The notes: generated by a model not told the origin, from the sequence alone. A DNA stretch of 64,000 nucleotides from Impatiens glandulifera (GCF_907164915.1 NC_061862.1:78519718-78583717); one strand, 5' to 3'; shown: positions 1 through 12,508, counted from the first letter of the stretch. A program made the numbers and translations.

Positions 1-1181
1 TAAGCTACATAATACCATGTCTCTTAGAAGCTACCTTAAATCTCCCCTACATTAGTTATATCTATTCCGATTATTACTCTATCCAAAAAAATATTTACCT
101 TGATTTTAAACATATGTCAAACAATTTAATTAAAAACTTATTATATATATAAACATGTCTTGTTTATTTGTAAACTTTTTAGTTTCACATATTCATAGTT
201 ATGTAATATTATGCAATTTTTTAAACTAATTAATTATTAAGTTTTTTCTTTTTCTTTTCATTTCCAAAATTATAAATACAATTTATTTTTCAATTTTACT
301 TTAAATGAAAGTTGCGAAAAAAATGTAAAATTAACATTTTATTAATACAAAATAAGTTTTTAAATTTGATTACGAAATAAGTTAGAAGATTATATTCAAT
401 TATCTGTAATGCAAGATAAATAACAAAATTAGTTTAGAAATCATTCAAAATATATTTAAAAGTAGTTTAATTTACTTTTTATTTTAAACTTGCAAAAAAA
501 ATTGTAAAGTAAAACAGTTTTTTTTTTTTAATGCAAAACATATTGAATTTTTATTTAACATATAATTAATAAATTTTAAAATTAATTAAGAATTAATTAA
601 GAATGAAAGCATCTTAATAAAATAAATAATAAATCAAATTATATTGTCTTATATTTGTAACTTCATTTGGCAACATATAATTATAGTTTTGTTGCGAAAC
701 AAGTTACATATTAGTGTTAATAATATTTAACACAAACTTAGTTGCACAATAAGATAAGATTAGAGTTTCCAACTTTTATGGTCACTTATTATTTATTTTT
801 TATTGGAATAAAACATTATAATTATAAAAGTGGATGAAAGCGTTGGAATATTTATATATATATGGTAGTTAAAATATTAACAATATTATTTGTATTATCT
901 CTCTATATTAATGTGGCTTTAAAAGTTGTAATGATTACTTGTTATAAAAAATTGTACTATTTTAATTAATAAAACATTATTCCCTCTTTAGTGACTTGTT
1001 TAACAACAATTTATTTGAAGCTTTTAATTTTTTTTATCAACAATCAATTAATGTAAAAAATGTTACAATATTTCCACTATTTAGAATTTATGTTATAATT
1101 TAAGTTACATATTCTCAAAGAATGTATTAGTTATATTTAAGTTGCAAAAATAAGTTACTAATGGACCATTTTTTTGTAGTG
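1..1181. mobile_element. Possible CACTA-type transposon end (subterminal region)
   Basis: Strongly AT-rich sequence without a gene. It ends at 1181 in a poly-T run followed by GTAGTG, the mirror of the CACTACAAAAAA terminus common in plant CACTA elements. Between about 300 and 1160, short motifs of the type TTGCGAAA, AAGTTAC and TTGCAAAA recur in both orientations, as in CACTA subterminal regions. No opposite terminus is seen, so the element would extend beyond the left edge. No transposase is visible. This is an inference from the terminus and the short repeats only. Confidence 0.3.
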
Positions 1182-2085
1182 ATCCTCTCTCATGTAGTGA
1201 ATTAAAAAAAAAAGTAAAAAAAAGAAAAGAATAAGGACAGGGGGAATAAGAGACCTCAATTTTTTTTAACATGTATCTTTTCTATATAATTAATTCTCAT
1301 TAAATAAATAAGAAATTACATATAAATAAATTATAACATTTATAAAATCAAATCTATATGTTACATAATATAAATTTACAAAGATTTAGATTCTAATTGA
1401 ACTAGTCCATCAATTACACAACTTTTTTTTGGGTAATTCCAATGACAAACACATTTGAATTCAATAATAGTGTGAGAGGAAGATAAGCAAGCCGAACAAA
1501 CCAATTAAGTGGTGACGGAAGAATCTCTACCTAGAATTCTAAATAACAATAAAATTTATCTTTACCCGATGGTTGATAATCAACGCCGAAAAAATTTCTA
1601 CCAAATGATAACTAACCATATACAAATATGGTTAAAATAGTGTGAAACTCATCGAAATTATTAAAAGATACTTATAAAAGGGCTTCAGATTAGAGATAAA
1701 TTCCAAAAACAATTTAGAAGAAGAAAAAAAGACACCAGATCAGACAACATTATCTCATTTGCTGAAAAAAATAGATGAATTCGAACTCGATAAATGGTAA
1801 TCAACTTAAGGGTATGAACAATAGACGATCCACAAAAAATTGAGAGTATTTTTCAGATTACTAAAATTCGAGATGACAAATCTGATCTGGTTAAATATAT
1901 TATCATACTGAATAAAACAAAATACCAATTTAAATCTGATTAGTTGTGGAAAGATAAATAAGGAACTTTCCGATTCTATAAAAGTCACCGAAAAGGTAAC
2001 GAGTAAGTTTACTTTTCAATTTTGATTGTGTTTTTTTAGAGAAAATTGTAATCCCTAATTTGTAAAAAAGTAATGGTTGATTACA

Positions 2086-2091
<6 letters not shown>
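1182..2091. other. AT-rich intergenic sequence
   Basis: I see no gene, RNA or clear repeat here. Short open frames are broken and AT-driven. Confidence 0.6.
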
Positions 2092-2127
<36 letters not shown>

Positions 2128-2433
2128 TCCAAACAATAGGCTCACACCTTTCTTGAGCAATCATCGATAAAAATGATGTAATAATGAGCACCACATAAAG
2201 TCAAGAAATCCATAGAACATATGTCTGTGTGAACCATATCTATGATATTGGGCTTCTTAGATGGAGAAAAACTTTTGAAGGAAACTCTATGTTGCTTACC
2301 AACTAAGCAATCCGTGCATGTCTTCAAATCTGTGGACTTCAAGCTCTGAAGATCGATTGTCTTGGAGAGAACTTACATGAGAGAACTTACATGTCATTCT
2401 GACTTAAGTGATATATATATATATATATATATT
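2092..2433 (-). pseudogene. Copia gag-pre-integrase/integrase fragment between two (TA)n tracts
   Basis: The minus-strand frame at 2142-2342 reads as the GAG-pre-integrase zinc region and integrase start of a Ty1/Copia polyprotein: CTDCLVGKQHR, then HTDICS and YYIIFIDDCSRK, the first catalytic Asp region. Homology fades by about 2400. The piece has no LTR and no neighbouring pol sequence. It is flanked directly by (TA)n at about 2092-2125 and 2409-2433, so it is a short orphan fragment. A 16-bp direct duplication (AGAGAACTTACATG) sits at its right end. Family identity is clear; how it got there is not. Confidence 0.75.
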
Positions 2434-2846
2434 TTCTAAATGATGTTTGAAATTTTATCAAATTTTAATAATGTTTCGATCAAATCTGTTTGAGAGTTCC
2501 CAACAACATAAATCTTTACCTAGCAAAAAAAATATAGTGTTGCGATTTAACAACGATATATCGTACTTAATACTCGACATTTTCCAAAACATATATTGTC
2601 TCAAAATAAATATTACATCTCAATTCTCTCATACACTTATTAAAGATGGATATGTATTTATGATCAATCAAGATTGAGAAGATATATATGTATAAAAAAG
2701 TAAACATATAAATAACATAAGATTTACGTAGAAATCCAAAAGAAAAAACCACCTAGTAAATGAAGAAATAGTATATTACAATTTAGAGAGAGAATAATAA
2801 TAATAATAAATATTTTATGTGTATTAAACTATAACTAAGACTATAT
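2434..2846. other. AT-rich sequence left of the long-TIR element
   Basis: No supported gene. Small frames overlap on both strands without family signatures. Confidence 0.5.
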
Positions 2847-2855
2847 ATTTATATC

Positions 2856-3971
2856 TAGTCCAGATCTTCTGCTACTAATTTCGGTGTTCCTCTGTTCCGG
2901 ACCAATCAGTATGCAGCTTTAATATTATACTAATAAATTAGTTGCGGGTTAAAAAAAGATATATCCAGAACCCGGATATAACACTGCTTCTTTCTTTTTA
3001 CAATGTAAAAGGAAGCGAAGCAAGCGCATAAGAGTGAAAATTGCTTCACTTCACTTCCTTTAACAATGTAAAACTAAAGTGAAGCAACCGCATACGAGTG
3101 AAGACTGCTTCACTTCACTTCCTTTTACAATGTAAACTGAAGTATTGATAAATAAATTGCAGGATTATATATGCTTATAATTTTCAAGTAAAACCATTAA
3201 TGCATTCATGTAAATGCATTTATACCTTAATGTAAAAGCATTTTAACCTTAATGTAAATCTTACAATTATATATAAATGTTAATATAAGTAATATTATCA
3301 CAATATAAATAAAACACAAAATAATAATATAATTTTAACTTATACACTTATATATAAATATTAATATAAGTAATATTATCACAATATGATTAAAACTTAT
3401 ATTAATAAAATTAACATAACAAATAGAAGTGAAGCAAGCTTCATTCTATGTGCGCTTCATTTACTTCTATTAACATTGTAAATATAAATGAAGTTAGCAT
3501 AACTAAACTCCTCTTGCTTCTATTTTATTTACATTGTAATTAGAAGTGAAGCAAACTTCACTCATGTGCGCTTCATTCACTTATATTTAAAATGTAAATA
3601 GAAGTGAAGCTAATTTCACTCCTATACGCTTGGTTCACTTTTATTTGCAGTGCTAATAGGAGTGAAGAGAAGTGAATCTAACTTCACTAAAATAATAATT
3701 AAAATAAATTTAAAAGAATTTCCTCGCTGCACGCCCACTATTTATTTTCTCTCTCAGCGATTTTTCAAACCCTAGCACGGATCTTCTCTGCTACAATCTT
3801 CTCGCAAAATGGCTTTTTGTTAAGGTGGCTTTGAAGGTTCTTTGTGGTATTTGGGATGATGATAATGCAATCTTGGATCCCTTGAAGCATGTAGTTACTT
3901 GCTATTGAACATATGTGATTTCACCATTACAAATCGTTTGTCAGGTTTTTGTATTGTTTTTGCAGATTCCT
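2856..3971 (+). repeat. Left terminal inverted repeat
   Basis: Pairs with 15245-16364. Matching landmarks, in order from the outer end: GATCTTCTGC, AATCAGTATGCAGCTT, GGGTTAAAAAAAGAT, GGATATAACACTG, clusters of the GAAGTGAAGCAA/TTGCTTCACTTC subrepeat, AAATGCATTTATACCTTAATG, TTTTTCAAACCCTA, CTTCTCTGCTACAATCTTCTC, TTGGATCCCTTGAAG and TTTTTGCAGATTC, after which the similarity stops. Confidence 0.85.
2994..3690. repeat. Palindromic GTGAAG/CTTCAC subrepeats of the left TIR
   Basis: Units of about 60-75 bp repeat the pattern ACAATGTAAA, GAAGTGAAGCAA, then CGCAxAxGAGTGAAG, TTGCTTCACTTC, TTTACAATGTAAA. Each unit is roughly self-complementary. Two clusters occur here (about 2994-3135 and 3424-3690). 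Matching clusters lie at about 7400-7745, 15500-15735 and 16075-16210. Confidence 0.8.
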
Positions 3972-4512
3972 TTATAGTATAGAACGAACTTCGGTTTGTT
4001 TGCTTGAATTGCCAAGTGTGATTCCAGCTAAGTTACTTTATCTGTGTAATATTTTTTAGCACTGATCTGCACTAGTTGCAATTGGTTTCTTTATCATATT
4101 ATAGTGCCTGATTTTCACAGCCATTGTTAAAGCACTACAAATAATCGATGATAATTGATTTCTCACCCTGCCTTGGTTGTTGTATCTAGGATCCTACATC
4201 TTCTTAGGATTGCATAATGTGCTCGCTTGAGAGTATGTCATCCCAATGATCAGTGCACGCTTGTCTAGTTTGTTAAAAACATTTGAACCTTCATGTAAAC
4301 CCTACTAAAGACAAGCAATTATGCATTTTTAGAGCAGAAAACGATTATATACGTATTTTGAATTTGTGTCTAGTTGGAGATGAACTTAGTGGAGGTCATG
4401 AAATGATACTGACTCAAGACAATAAATAAACTCTTATTAAAAAATCATTTATGTAAATTTGGAAATTTGATGAATACATTTAAATTACTTATACTATTGT
4501 AAATATAATTTG

Positions 4513-7100
4513 AGAATTTGTGGGTTAATGTTGATGTCCTGATGACTCATGATGTTTGCGGTCCTAGTTCTTTAGGGATTTTTAAGAAAGAGTTCGGCTC
4601 TAATTCTAAGTTACTTACTTATATTGTTGTCATAAGAACTTCTATACTTTGGAACTCAGTTAACTTAAAGCTATTTGTCCTAAATTCTTATGACTTTTCA
4701 ATTTTGTAGGTCTAAGATCGTGAAAACGTTATGATTATACCTGATCATTACATCTTCACAAACAATGAACGTGAAAATCGTAATGTTAACATCTTGAGAG
4801 ATTATTGCACCAAGAAAAATATTAAATACTTCTATGACATCAAATATCTTTGAAATTTTAAGGTAATTGGATAGTTGAGAAGATAAAAATTACTTCTATG
4901 ACATCAAAATATTAAGTACTTCTATGATGGTGGATTTTTTTGGAGCTTATAAATTGGAAATTGATTTGCTTGCATTTAGGTATTGTTAGGCATGGATTCT
5001 CACACATGTACTGCTAGAGCATTTTGCCAGTTTGCAACTAGAATAGGTAATACTGATCTAGGTTTTGTGTTGGGCACCGGAAAGGTACTATTAAAAGTTT
5101 GATAGTGTTTTTCTTAATTTTTATGTGTAATAATTGATAATTGCTAATTGATTCTCCACATCTAAATTTTAGGTTCCTCCAACACTTAGATTTGTATTGG
5201 AGGGTGAGATGTCAGATTATTTGATGCCAAAGGATTTGATTTTACAGGTTAATGTAGTCCTATCTTTTGATTACCTAATTTTTTCAATTGGAGTTATAAT
5301 GTATAACTCGTAAACTTGTTTTGTTTATATTTTTCAGATTATTGGTGAAATATCTTTGGCAGGAGAAACATTTAAAGCGATGGAATTCGTTAGATCTATT
5401 GTTGAAAGTCTAACTGCAAGTTGGTCAAACAATTTTTACGAGATCAGATTATACAGATTTCATTCATTGGTAACCTTGTACTTTTTGTTTGTCTTATTTC
5501 TGCGAAGATGGAAGAGAGGATGTCCTTGTATAACATGGTTGTTAAAGTTGAAGGAAAAACGGAGTTGTACTTGCTAATTCAACCACGCATGAGTACCTTA
5601 AGATTAGTTGTTTTATATGAATTTTTTCGGTTACTTGCATAACAAATACTACTTTGGTGGTATGTTACAACAATTATGTAAAAATACAAAAGCCAAAAAT
5701 ACCTAAGACACTTTAAAATTTAATGAATTTGATTGTTGAATTTGGTTTTGTGTTGACTAAGATCTATATACTTTTACCTTGTCATTTAATCAGGATAAGA
5801 CTTTTGTTCCGTATGAAGTACTTTACAGTGATGATCAAGCTAGGTAATCAAAGTGTACTTGAAACAGTTGTTTTGGTGATAAATTTGTTAACCCCTTTCC
5901 ATTCCTGAAAAAATAAATAACAAGAGTGATAAAAAGTGATTTAGTTTCTTACCTTGAAAAAAGTAAAGTTTAGGGATGTTCATTAAGTGAGGGGTCCTGA
6001 AGTAATTTGTTTTTCTCTACCAGGACCTTTTACTTGCCTGTTTCATCATATTATACTGAACGATCTATTGGGTATCTTATGTATTTCATCCAGATTTTTT
6101 TCCTGAGTACAAATTTGACATCTTAAATCTAGAGTCTTTGGTGGCAAAGGTGCAATGTTTGATTAATGATTAAATTATAAGTAGAATTGTCATCTATATT
6201 TCATTGCAATTTCTAAAATTAAAATATCTAAATTTTAATCTTGGATTGTAATTTTACAACCTCATTCTCCTGACAATAGGGTCTTAGCTAGAGAATGTAA
6301 AGATGTGAAGATTGGTAGAGTTTATATTAGATCTTGTACGGGTGGAAAATACGAGGATTTCCTTGCTGCAATAAAAATCTTTCTTATTTTGGTGTGACTT
6401 CTATACACCATTCTTTCTACTATTGCTGTTGTCTTCAATTTTTTTGTGTTGCATTTGTTAAAGCATACATTTGGAACAAATTTACTTTTTTTTGGTGAAT
6501 TGGAGTTGGAACTTAATAATCCTTGAATGGGATAAAATGTATGAATGTACAGGGGAAGAATATTATAGTACCGAATTTTTTAATTCCTGCCACTCAGAAG
6601 GTTAGTTAGTCTTTTTATGGCTGAAATAGTGAAATGTAGGTGAGAACTCTCTAGCTGATCGATTAAGTGTAATTTTTAGGTCCGGGTGGATCTATCTATA
6701 CAATATTATCGGTTCCTGTATCTGGTGGGAAGACTTGCTCACAGATATTTGAGAAAGCTGGCTGTGACACACCTACAAGTCCTAGTTGTGGGGCTTGTTT
6801 GAGTGGCCCTAAAGATACTTTTGCACGTCTAAATAAGCCAAAGGTAAGTTTTCTTCTTACACTTTGTAAAACTAAACCTATGTATTTATGTTACATGTGC
6901 TTACTATTTAGAAGTGGCGGGAATACGATTTTACTACTACTGTAGGTATGCGTATCGACTACAAATAGGAATTTTCCAGGTCAGATGGGACACAAAGAGA
7001 GCTAGATTTATCTAGCTTCTCCCTACACGGCCGCATAATCTCCTTTGACTAATCTCCTTTGACTGATTTCATTACTGATCCAAGAAATTTTCTACAATAA
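4513..7100 (+). pseudogene. Captured, decayed 3-isopropylmalate dehydratase (isopropylmalate isomerase) large subunit
   Basis: Exon-like blocks read in order as the plastid leucine/glucosinolate-pathway enzyme that isomerises isopropylmalate (aconitase superfamily): 4513-4610 (WVNVDVLMTHDVCGP), 4710-4862 (IPDHYIFT), 4980-5096 (GMDSHTCTARAF), 5173-5247 (VPPTLRFVLEGEM), 5338-5415 (GETFKAMEFV), 5508-5602 (MEERMSLYNMV), 5794-5843 (FVPYEVLYSDDQA), 6094-6149, 6260-6382 (SCTGGK), 6553-6600, 6680-6843 (SPSCGACLSGPKDT) and 6946-7100, ending at the native stop. Most blocks keep AG and GT borders, so introns came along: a genomic, not a cDNA, copy. It is broken. There is an in-frame stop near 4850, a 1-nt deletion in the block at 5508, a lost acceptor before 6260 (TTACAA) and stops in the last block. 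The transit peptide and first exon are not seen. Cysteines matching the Fe-S ligand motifs survive. Location inside the TIRs shows capture by the transposon. Confidence 0.88.
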
Positions 7101-7249
7101 GAGCACTATGTTGTTGTTGCTACTGCGAATGAGACATATTAACTATTTTCAAATAAATTTGTCTTAGAATTATCGTTTTTGATGTAGTGTCTGAGGCTTC
7201 TAGTACTACTTTAGCATTGTTATTATAATAATAAGACTTGCAGACATGT
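7101..7249. other. Short spacer after the captured gene
   Basis: Probably includes 3' flanking sequence of the captured gene. Nothing else is recognised. Confidence 0.4.
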
Positions 7250-7870
7250 TGCATGATTTGTTTTTTAGTAGGGTTTACATGAAGGTTCAAATGTTTTTAC
7301 ATGAATGTGTTAATGGTTTATATAAAAATTATAGGCATATGAAACAAATAGAATATTCAATTCAACAACCAGTTTCACTAAATATTCAATTCAACATTTT
7401 CATTTACAATGTACATAGAAGTGAAGCAAGTCTCACTAAAGTGCGTTTATTTCTCTTTTATTTACATTGTAAATAGAAGTGACGTAAGTTTTACTGAAGT
7501 GCACTTGCTTCTCTTTTATTTACAATATAAACATAAGTGAAACAAGCTTCACTCTAATAAGCTTGCTTCACTTTTATTTACATTGTAAACAGAAGTGAAG
7601 CAAATTTCACTCATGTGCGCTTTCTTCACTTTCATTTATATTGTATATAGAAGTGAAGCAATCTTCACTCATGTGCACTTTATTCACTTTCATTTACATT
7701 GTAAATAGAAATGAAACAAACTTCACTCATGTGTGCACTTTAGTGAAATTGATTGTTGAATTGAATATTCCATTTATTTTACATGCCTGTAATTTTCATG
7801 TAAAATCATAAACACATTAATGTAAAATTATTTATACTTTCATGTAAAACTATTTATACCTTCATGTAAA
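7250..7870. repeat. Internal inverted repeat related to the TIRs
   Basis: The segment 7255-7395 is inverted relative to about 7735-7870. GTTTACATGAAGGTTC and CAATTCAACAACCAGTTTCACTAA are mirrored by TTTAGTGAAATTGATTGTTGAATTG and the following CATGTAAAA motifs. Between the arms are about five palindromic GAAGTGAAGCAA subrepeats like those of the TIRs. It forms a ~0.6-kb foldback unit inside the large element, either a nested related element or an internal copy of TIR sequence. Confidence 0.7.
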
Positions 7871-7914
7871 TCATAGTAAAGACCTGCAATGCTATTTACT
7901 AAAGTGCCTAAAAA

Positions 7915-8232
7915 ATATATATACGCCTATACTTTTAAATGAATAATAATTTTACATGATAATTTCTTTTATTTACGTCTATACTGATGAATAAATGATT
8001 GTTTTGCATGTTAATTTTTTCTATTTACGTATATATACTAATGTATATACTAATGAATAAATAATAGTTTTACATGATGATTTTTTCTATTTTTTCTATA
8101 CTTTTGAATGAAGAATTCTTTTACATGATAACTTTTTCTATTTAGACCTATACAGATGAATAAATGATAGTTTTACATGATAATTTTTCTATTTATGCTT
8201 ATATTGATAAATAAATGATAGTTTTACATGAT
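7915..8232. repeat. Tandem ~55-60 bp AT-rich repeats
   Basis: About six diverged copies of a unit containing ATGAATAAATGATAGTTTTACATGATAA, TTTTTTCTATTTA and a CCTATACT-like segment. No coding content. Confidence 0.7.
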
Positions 8233-8516
8233 AGCTAGATGAAGTATGAACTAAGGGACATGAATGAGTTGTTGGAGGCAAGGAGACTTTTGGTCAAACA
8301 CTTTGTACTATGGCATTGCTGCATCAATCTCTCGAGATGATTAGCTTTCTTACACATGTTCAGGTGATTGTGGTTGATTTGAATAATCTCTTTCATGGGA
8401 TGTAGCCTCTGGTGCATTATAATGGCTAAAACAAAAACAAAAAAATAGAACGAAATTCCATTGATTATTATCAAAATCATGCCCATAGTTCAGACTGAGT
8501 AATAACTAACATAACA

Positions 8517-10060
8517 TTTTTTTGGAAAATAGCTTAACGTCAATTTATTAAGAACCTAAAAGTGGGAGAAATGGTCAATTATCAAAGTTAAACAAACCTT
8601 AGTTTTGATTAAAAGAATCAAACGATCCTAGAGTATCTTATTAGAAACAAAAAAAGATCACAGACAACTCAAGCATACCAATCATACTACTTAACATTAT
8701 TGTTCAATGTAGACAATATCATTTCCGCTACTTTCGGATCTCAGTCTGTTGCTCTCGCAGCCCACCTACTTTTTCTAATCCATGTTTGGCTCTATGCTTC
8801 TTTATTGGTGATTGAACTGTTGTATTTGATGATGAATATTTATGAGCATTGACTTCATTCCCTTGGATCAATTTTGCTTTAGAGGAACCAACACTAATAT
8901 GATAAAATGAATTATGTTTCAGTATTTTTGGAATTTCACATTACCTTCACATTCTTTTGCTTCATTTTTGTCTGATTTACTCGGTCTACTTTCAAAGTTT
9001 TCTCTTCACTATCATCTGATTCATTCTTATCACTTTATTTCTATGATTTTTCCCTTTTTCCTTCCTCTGACTCTTCATCTTATTTCTATAATTTTTCATC
9101 TTTCATTTCCTTTGATTCCTCATTATTCCCATCATCTGCATCTCCATCTTTAGATTCCTCATTTTGATTGTCTAATTCTTCAGTTTTAACTTCCTCATTT
9201 TACTCCTGAACTTTTAGCTTTTCCTTTTGTTCTTCAATTGTTTTTGTACATTTATTAATGGGATGTTCAAAAGTATTGCAGAACGTACATCTATTTGGCC
9301 TCCATTCATATGTAATATCTATGTTTGTGGGTTTGCCTCTTCTATCAATTATTGTCATCTTTGCAGGTAAAATGCTTCTGGGATGCACTTCAATGCTTAT
9401 CATATCATATGTGATGTGTTCTCTTTCCTCTGTTATTGGGTCCATATATAATGGTTTCCCTAAGAGAATAGCGAATTGGCTAAGTGCTTCTGCATTATAC
9501 ATATGAGCTGGAATGTTCCTTAGTTTGAACCAAATTTGAGTTGTTTCCTTCGGTTTGCTGAGTAGGTTCATACTTTCAGACAATTTTTCTAGCTTTATAC
9601 AGTTTGACCCAACATATGTGTGTCCCAACTTCAGAATATTTTCCAGATCTGTTCCTTGCTTGAATTTCAAGAAATAGAGATCATGAATATTTGCTGATAC
9701 CTTTTCCAGTCCCATATGCTCCCATTGTTTTAGCAAAACATCCTTAGTGACTAGGATAGATACATGATTCATACTTATGTTGTTTTCAACAACTACATTT
9801 TCCCATTCTTTAATGCATTTTCCTCCACTTCAATAGGTAATTTAAACTCAAAAGTGGATTTAAGAATCTCAACTTTTGGTTTAAAATCTCCCAAGTAAGT
9901 TTTGCCTTTATATTTCTTTCCTACATTTTTCTTCCAGACTTCATTAACTTTCCAACTGGAATTATTTTTGATAGTGTAGGTCTTTGTTTTTGGGCACTTC
10001 ATAAGCTCCTTCATTGTTTCCACAAACCAACAAACTATCTTCTTGTATTCTTCTTATTTT
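8517..10060 (-). pseudogene. DUF4283/zinc-knuckle (LINE ORF1-like) fragment
   Basis: Minus-strand frames at 10023-9793 and 9772-9200 read as one protein interrupted by a frameshift near 9790. The first part resembles the start of the DUF4283 domain found in plant L1-type LINE ORF1 proteins. The second carries its continuation (IWFKLRNIPAHMYN, LLGKPLYMDP) and ends in a CCHC-type knuckle (CTFCNTFEHPINKC). An acidic, stop-interrupted tail follows to about 8690. The 3' side ends near 8517 in CCAAAAAAA after TTAATAAATTGACG, like a LINE 3' end with a short poly-A. ORF2 (endonuclease/RT) is absent, so this is either a deleted LINE or a captured ORF1. The family call is firm; the boundaries are approximate. 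Confidence 0.7.
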
Positions 10061-10989
10061 AGTAAGTTCCAATCTTAAAGATAGTGAATATTGAGTTGGG
10101 TAGTGGTTTGTTGTGTTTTTTCCTTACTGAGCAGAATATCTCCTTTCTTTACTTGGAATAACAATGTCGCAATTTGATTCTTGAATCCGTAGAGATTTGT
10201 CCTTTCGTTGTATCCAACCTTCCATATTTCATCATTTTTTATTTTGACTTCAAACTTTCAGTTTCATTCTGCATTTTTCTTCAATCTTCTAAGAGCTCTA
10301 TTCTGCATTTCTGGTTTCTCAGAAATCTGTTTTTTCCTATTTCATGTATCGTTTTCTTGCTTGATTCGATTTCTACGAAGTCATACACTTATTTTATCTT
10401 ATTCCTATTCTTTCTCCCCATCTTAGTAGAAGAACTAGAATTCAGGAAATTAAGAATACAAATAACTCAACCAAACCCAATTTACTTACAACCGAGAAAA
10501 ATCTACGACTAGGAATGACCGTAGACTAACGAACTAGTGTCCATGTTTCACACAACCCAACAACCTAAAAACATAAAGCAATCGATGACCTAGAGTACTC
10601 ACAATCCCATACTTGTTCTCAAACAACCCTAGCGACTGTATTTATGATTTCCCGACCCAATATTCGTGACACAAGTAAACAATTTCTAGACAAACGTACC
10701 AGACATGCCGATTATGTCGATCGTGCCGAATATGCCGACGATTGTGACTCCAACCACGTTTCTCGTAACCTATGACCAAATCAAACAACCGAATTTTGCG
10801 CGACCGTTCTGATTGTGCCGAACGTGGCAAACATGTCGACTGTGCTGATCGTGTCTATTGTGTTGAACGTGCTAGACGTGCCGACGATCGTGATTCTGAT
10901 GTGATTCTCCCCTAGGGTTTTCGCTCTATTTAACATAAAATTGAAGACAAATAGATACAACTCTACTTCTTTGTTGTTCCTCAACATCC
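10061..10989. other. Unassigned interior of the long-TIR element
   Basis: No family is recognised. A stretch at about 10690-10890 is richer in GC and repeats short CGTGCCGA and ATGTCGA motifs in both directions. The pyrimidine-rich plus frame at 10174-10512 shows no domain. Confidence 0.4.
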
Positions 10990-10994
10990 TCTTC

Positions 10995-11336
10995 TGATGC
11001 AGCGTGCGTGGCTAGGATGAACCTTTATCAAGATTCGTTGATTCTTACGAATACCGAAAATTGATAGATATTGAGGAAACCTCGTTTTCTAATTAATAAT
11101 CTTCCCCTAACAAAGTGTTTTAAGATTCTTTTCAATACTCAAACCCTAGCTTGCAAAAGAAATAAACAACTTTTAATAAATTGAAAAAAACACCCGAAAC
11201 TAATAAAAATGCGATTTTGAGCCCCTAAACGTTTCCGCCCGAAAAACACTAGGCAATCGTCGAAATCTGACACTTGCGAGATATTTTCGGATGCTGCAAC
11301 TTTCGCATAAACGCCTCTTCGACTCGCACCGCATCA
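10995..11336 (-). repeat. 3' LTR of the gypsy derivative
   Basis: 342 bp, bounded by TGATGC and GCATCA. Differs from the other LTR only by A versus C in the A-run near 11183. It encodes the final ~30 residues and stop of the RT-integrase frame. Confidence 0.95.
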
Positions 11337-12508
11337 TTCCCCCCAGGGTAGAAAAGATTCGTCCTCGAATCTGGAACCGCATCATCCTCATCAGAAGAAG
11401 ACTCACCCACAAAAGGAACAAGATGCTTCACATTGAACACATCAGAGGTATGCACATGGCTGGGAAGGCGTAAACGATAAGCATTGGGGTTGATCTTCTC
11501 CACAATCTCAACAGGACCAATCTTCTTAGCAGCAAGCTTGCTATATTCATGAGCTGGAAAACGATCCTTAGTCAGAATAGCCCACACAAAGTCACCAACT
11601 TCAAAATCAACAGCACGCCTTCTCGAATCAGCCTTCTCCTTGTACTTGGCAGTAGCAGCAACCAAGCGGTCATGAGTGGTCTGATGAACCTGAGCCAACT
11701 GACCAACAAAATCCGCAGCAGTGGAATGAGGACGCACCTTGCTGGGCAGCGCTAACAAATCAAGAGGAGCACGCGGAGACAGCCCGTAAATCACATGGAA
11801 AGGACTGAAACCAGTGGAGCGATTAACAGCATGATTGTGAGCAAACTTCCCAATGAAAGGGCGAAGAGCCTGGTTCATCACACGCATAAAGGTGCTAGGA
11901 GCATTCGACAGACCAAACGGCATAACCAGCCACTCATATAAGCACTCACGAGTCTTAAAGGCAGTCTTCCACTCATCACCCATGCGAATACGAATCTGAT
12001 GGTATCCACTCTTGAGATCCAGTTTGCTAAACACAGAAGCACCACCCAACTGATCCAACAAGTCATCCAACCGGGGAATAGGAAACCGATAACGCACTGT
12101 AATCTTGTTGATAGCACGACTATCAATGCACATACGCCAAGACCCATCCTTTTTTGGGGTAAGAAGGGCCGGGACAGCACAGGGACTAAGGCTCTCTCGA
12201 ATGTGTCCCTTAGCCAGCAAGTCCTCCACCTGTCTACGCAACTCTTCATGTTCTTTGGGACTCATGCGGTAATGAGGACGGTTGGGTAGGGCAGCACCTG
12301 GAACCAAGTCAATGTGATGCTGGATATCACGCAAAGGAGGCAAGGCACAAGGCAGATTCTCAGGAAAAACATCTGCAAACTCCTGTAACAGCGGCTGCAC
12401 TGGAATAGGCACCTCAGAACTAGCACCACAGGTAATCAGCGAACAAAATAGAGCAAACACCATGCCCGATTCGACCATGGCGGTCTGAAAAGGACCCCGA
12501 GACAACAA
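11249..12508 (-). pseudogene. Gypsy RT fused in frame to the integrase C-terminus
   Basis: A 419-codon open frame. The first part is RT, from [11 protein letters not shown] through [40 protein letters not shown] and [15 protein letters not shown] to ALRPFIGKF. At about 11845 it passes straight into [20 protein letters not shown], which belongs to the integrase after its catalytic core, then the C-terminal domain ([35 protein letters not shown]). The YxDD strand, RT connection, RNase H and the integrase HHCC and DDE core are deleted. No chromodomain is visible. The last residues come from the LTR. The frame is unusually intact for a protein that cannot polymerise DNA. Confidence 0.92.

Noticed and set aside
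2994..3690. CRISPR-like array from regularly spaced GTGAAG repeats
   Set aside because: Plant DNA, units diverged and palindromic, no spacers of uniform length; they are TIR subrepeats. The LTR hairpin arrays were rejected as CRISPR for the same reason.
8914..9153. 79-codon plus frame with repeated Phe/His/Leu
   Set aside because: It is the antisense of the acidic tail of the DUF4283-type protein.
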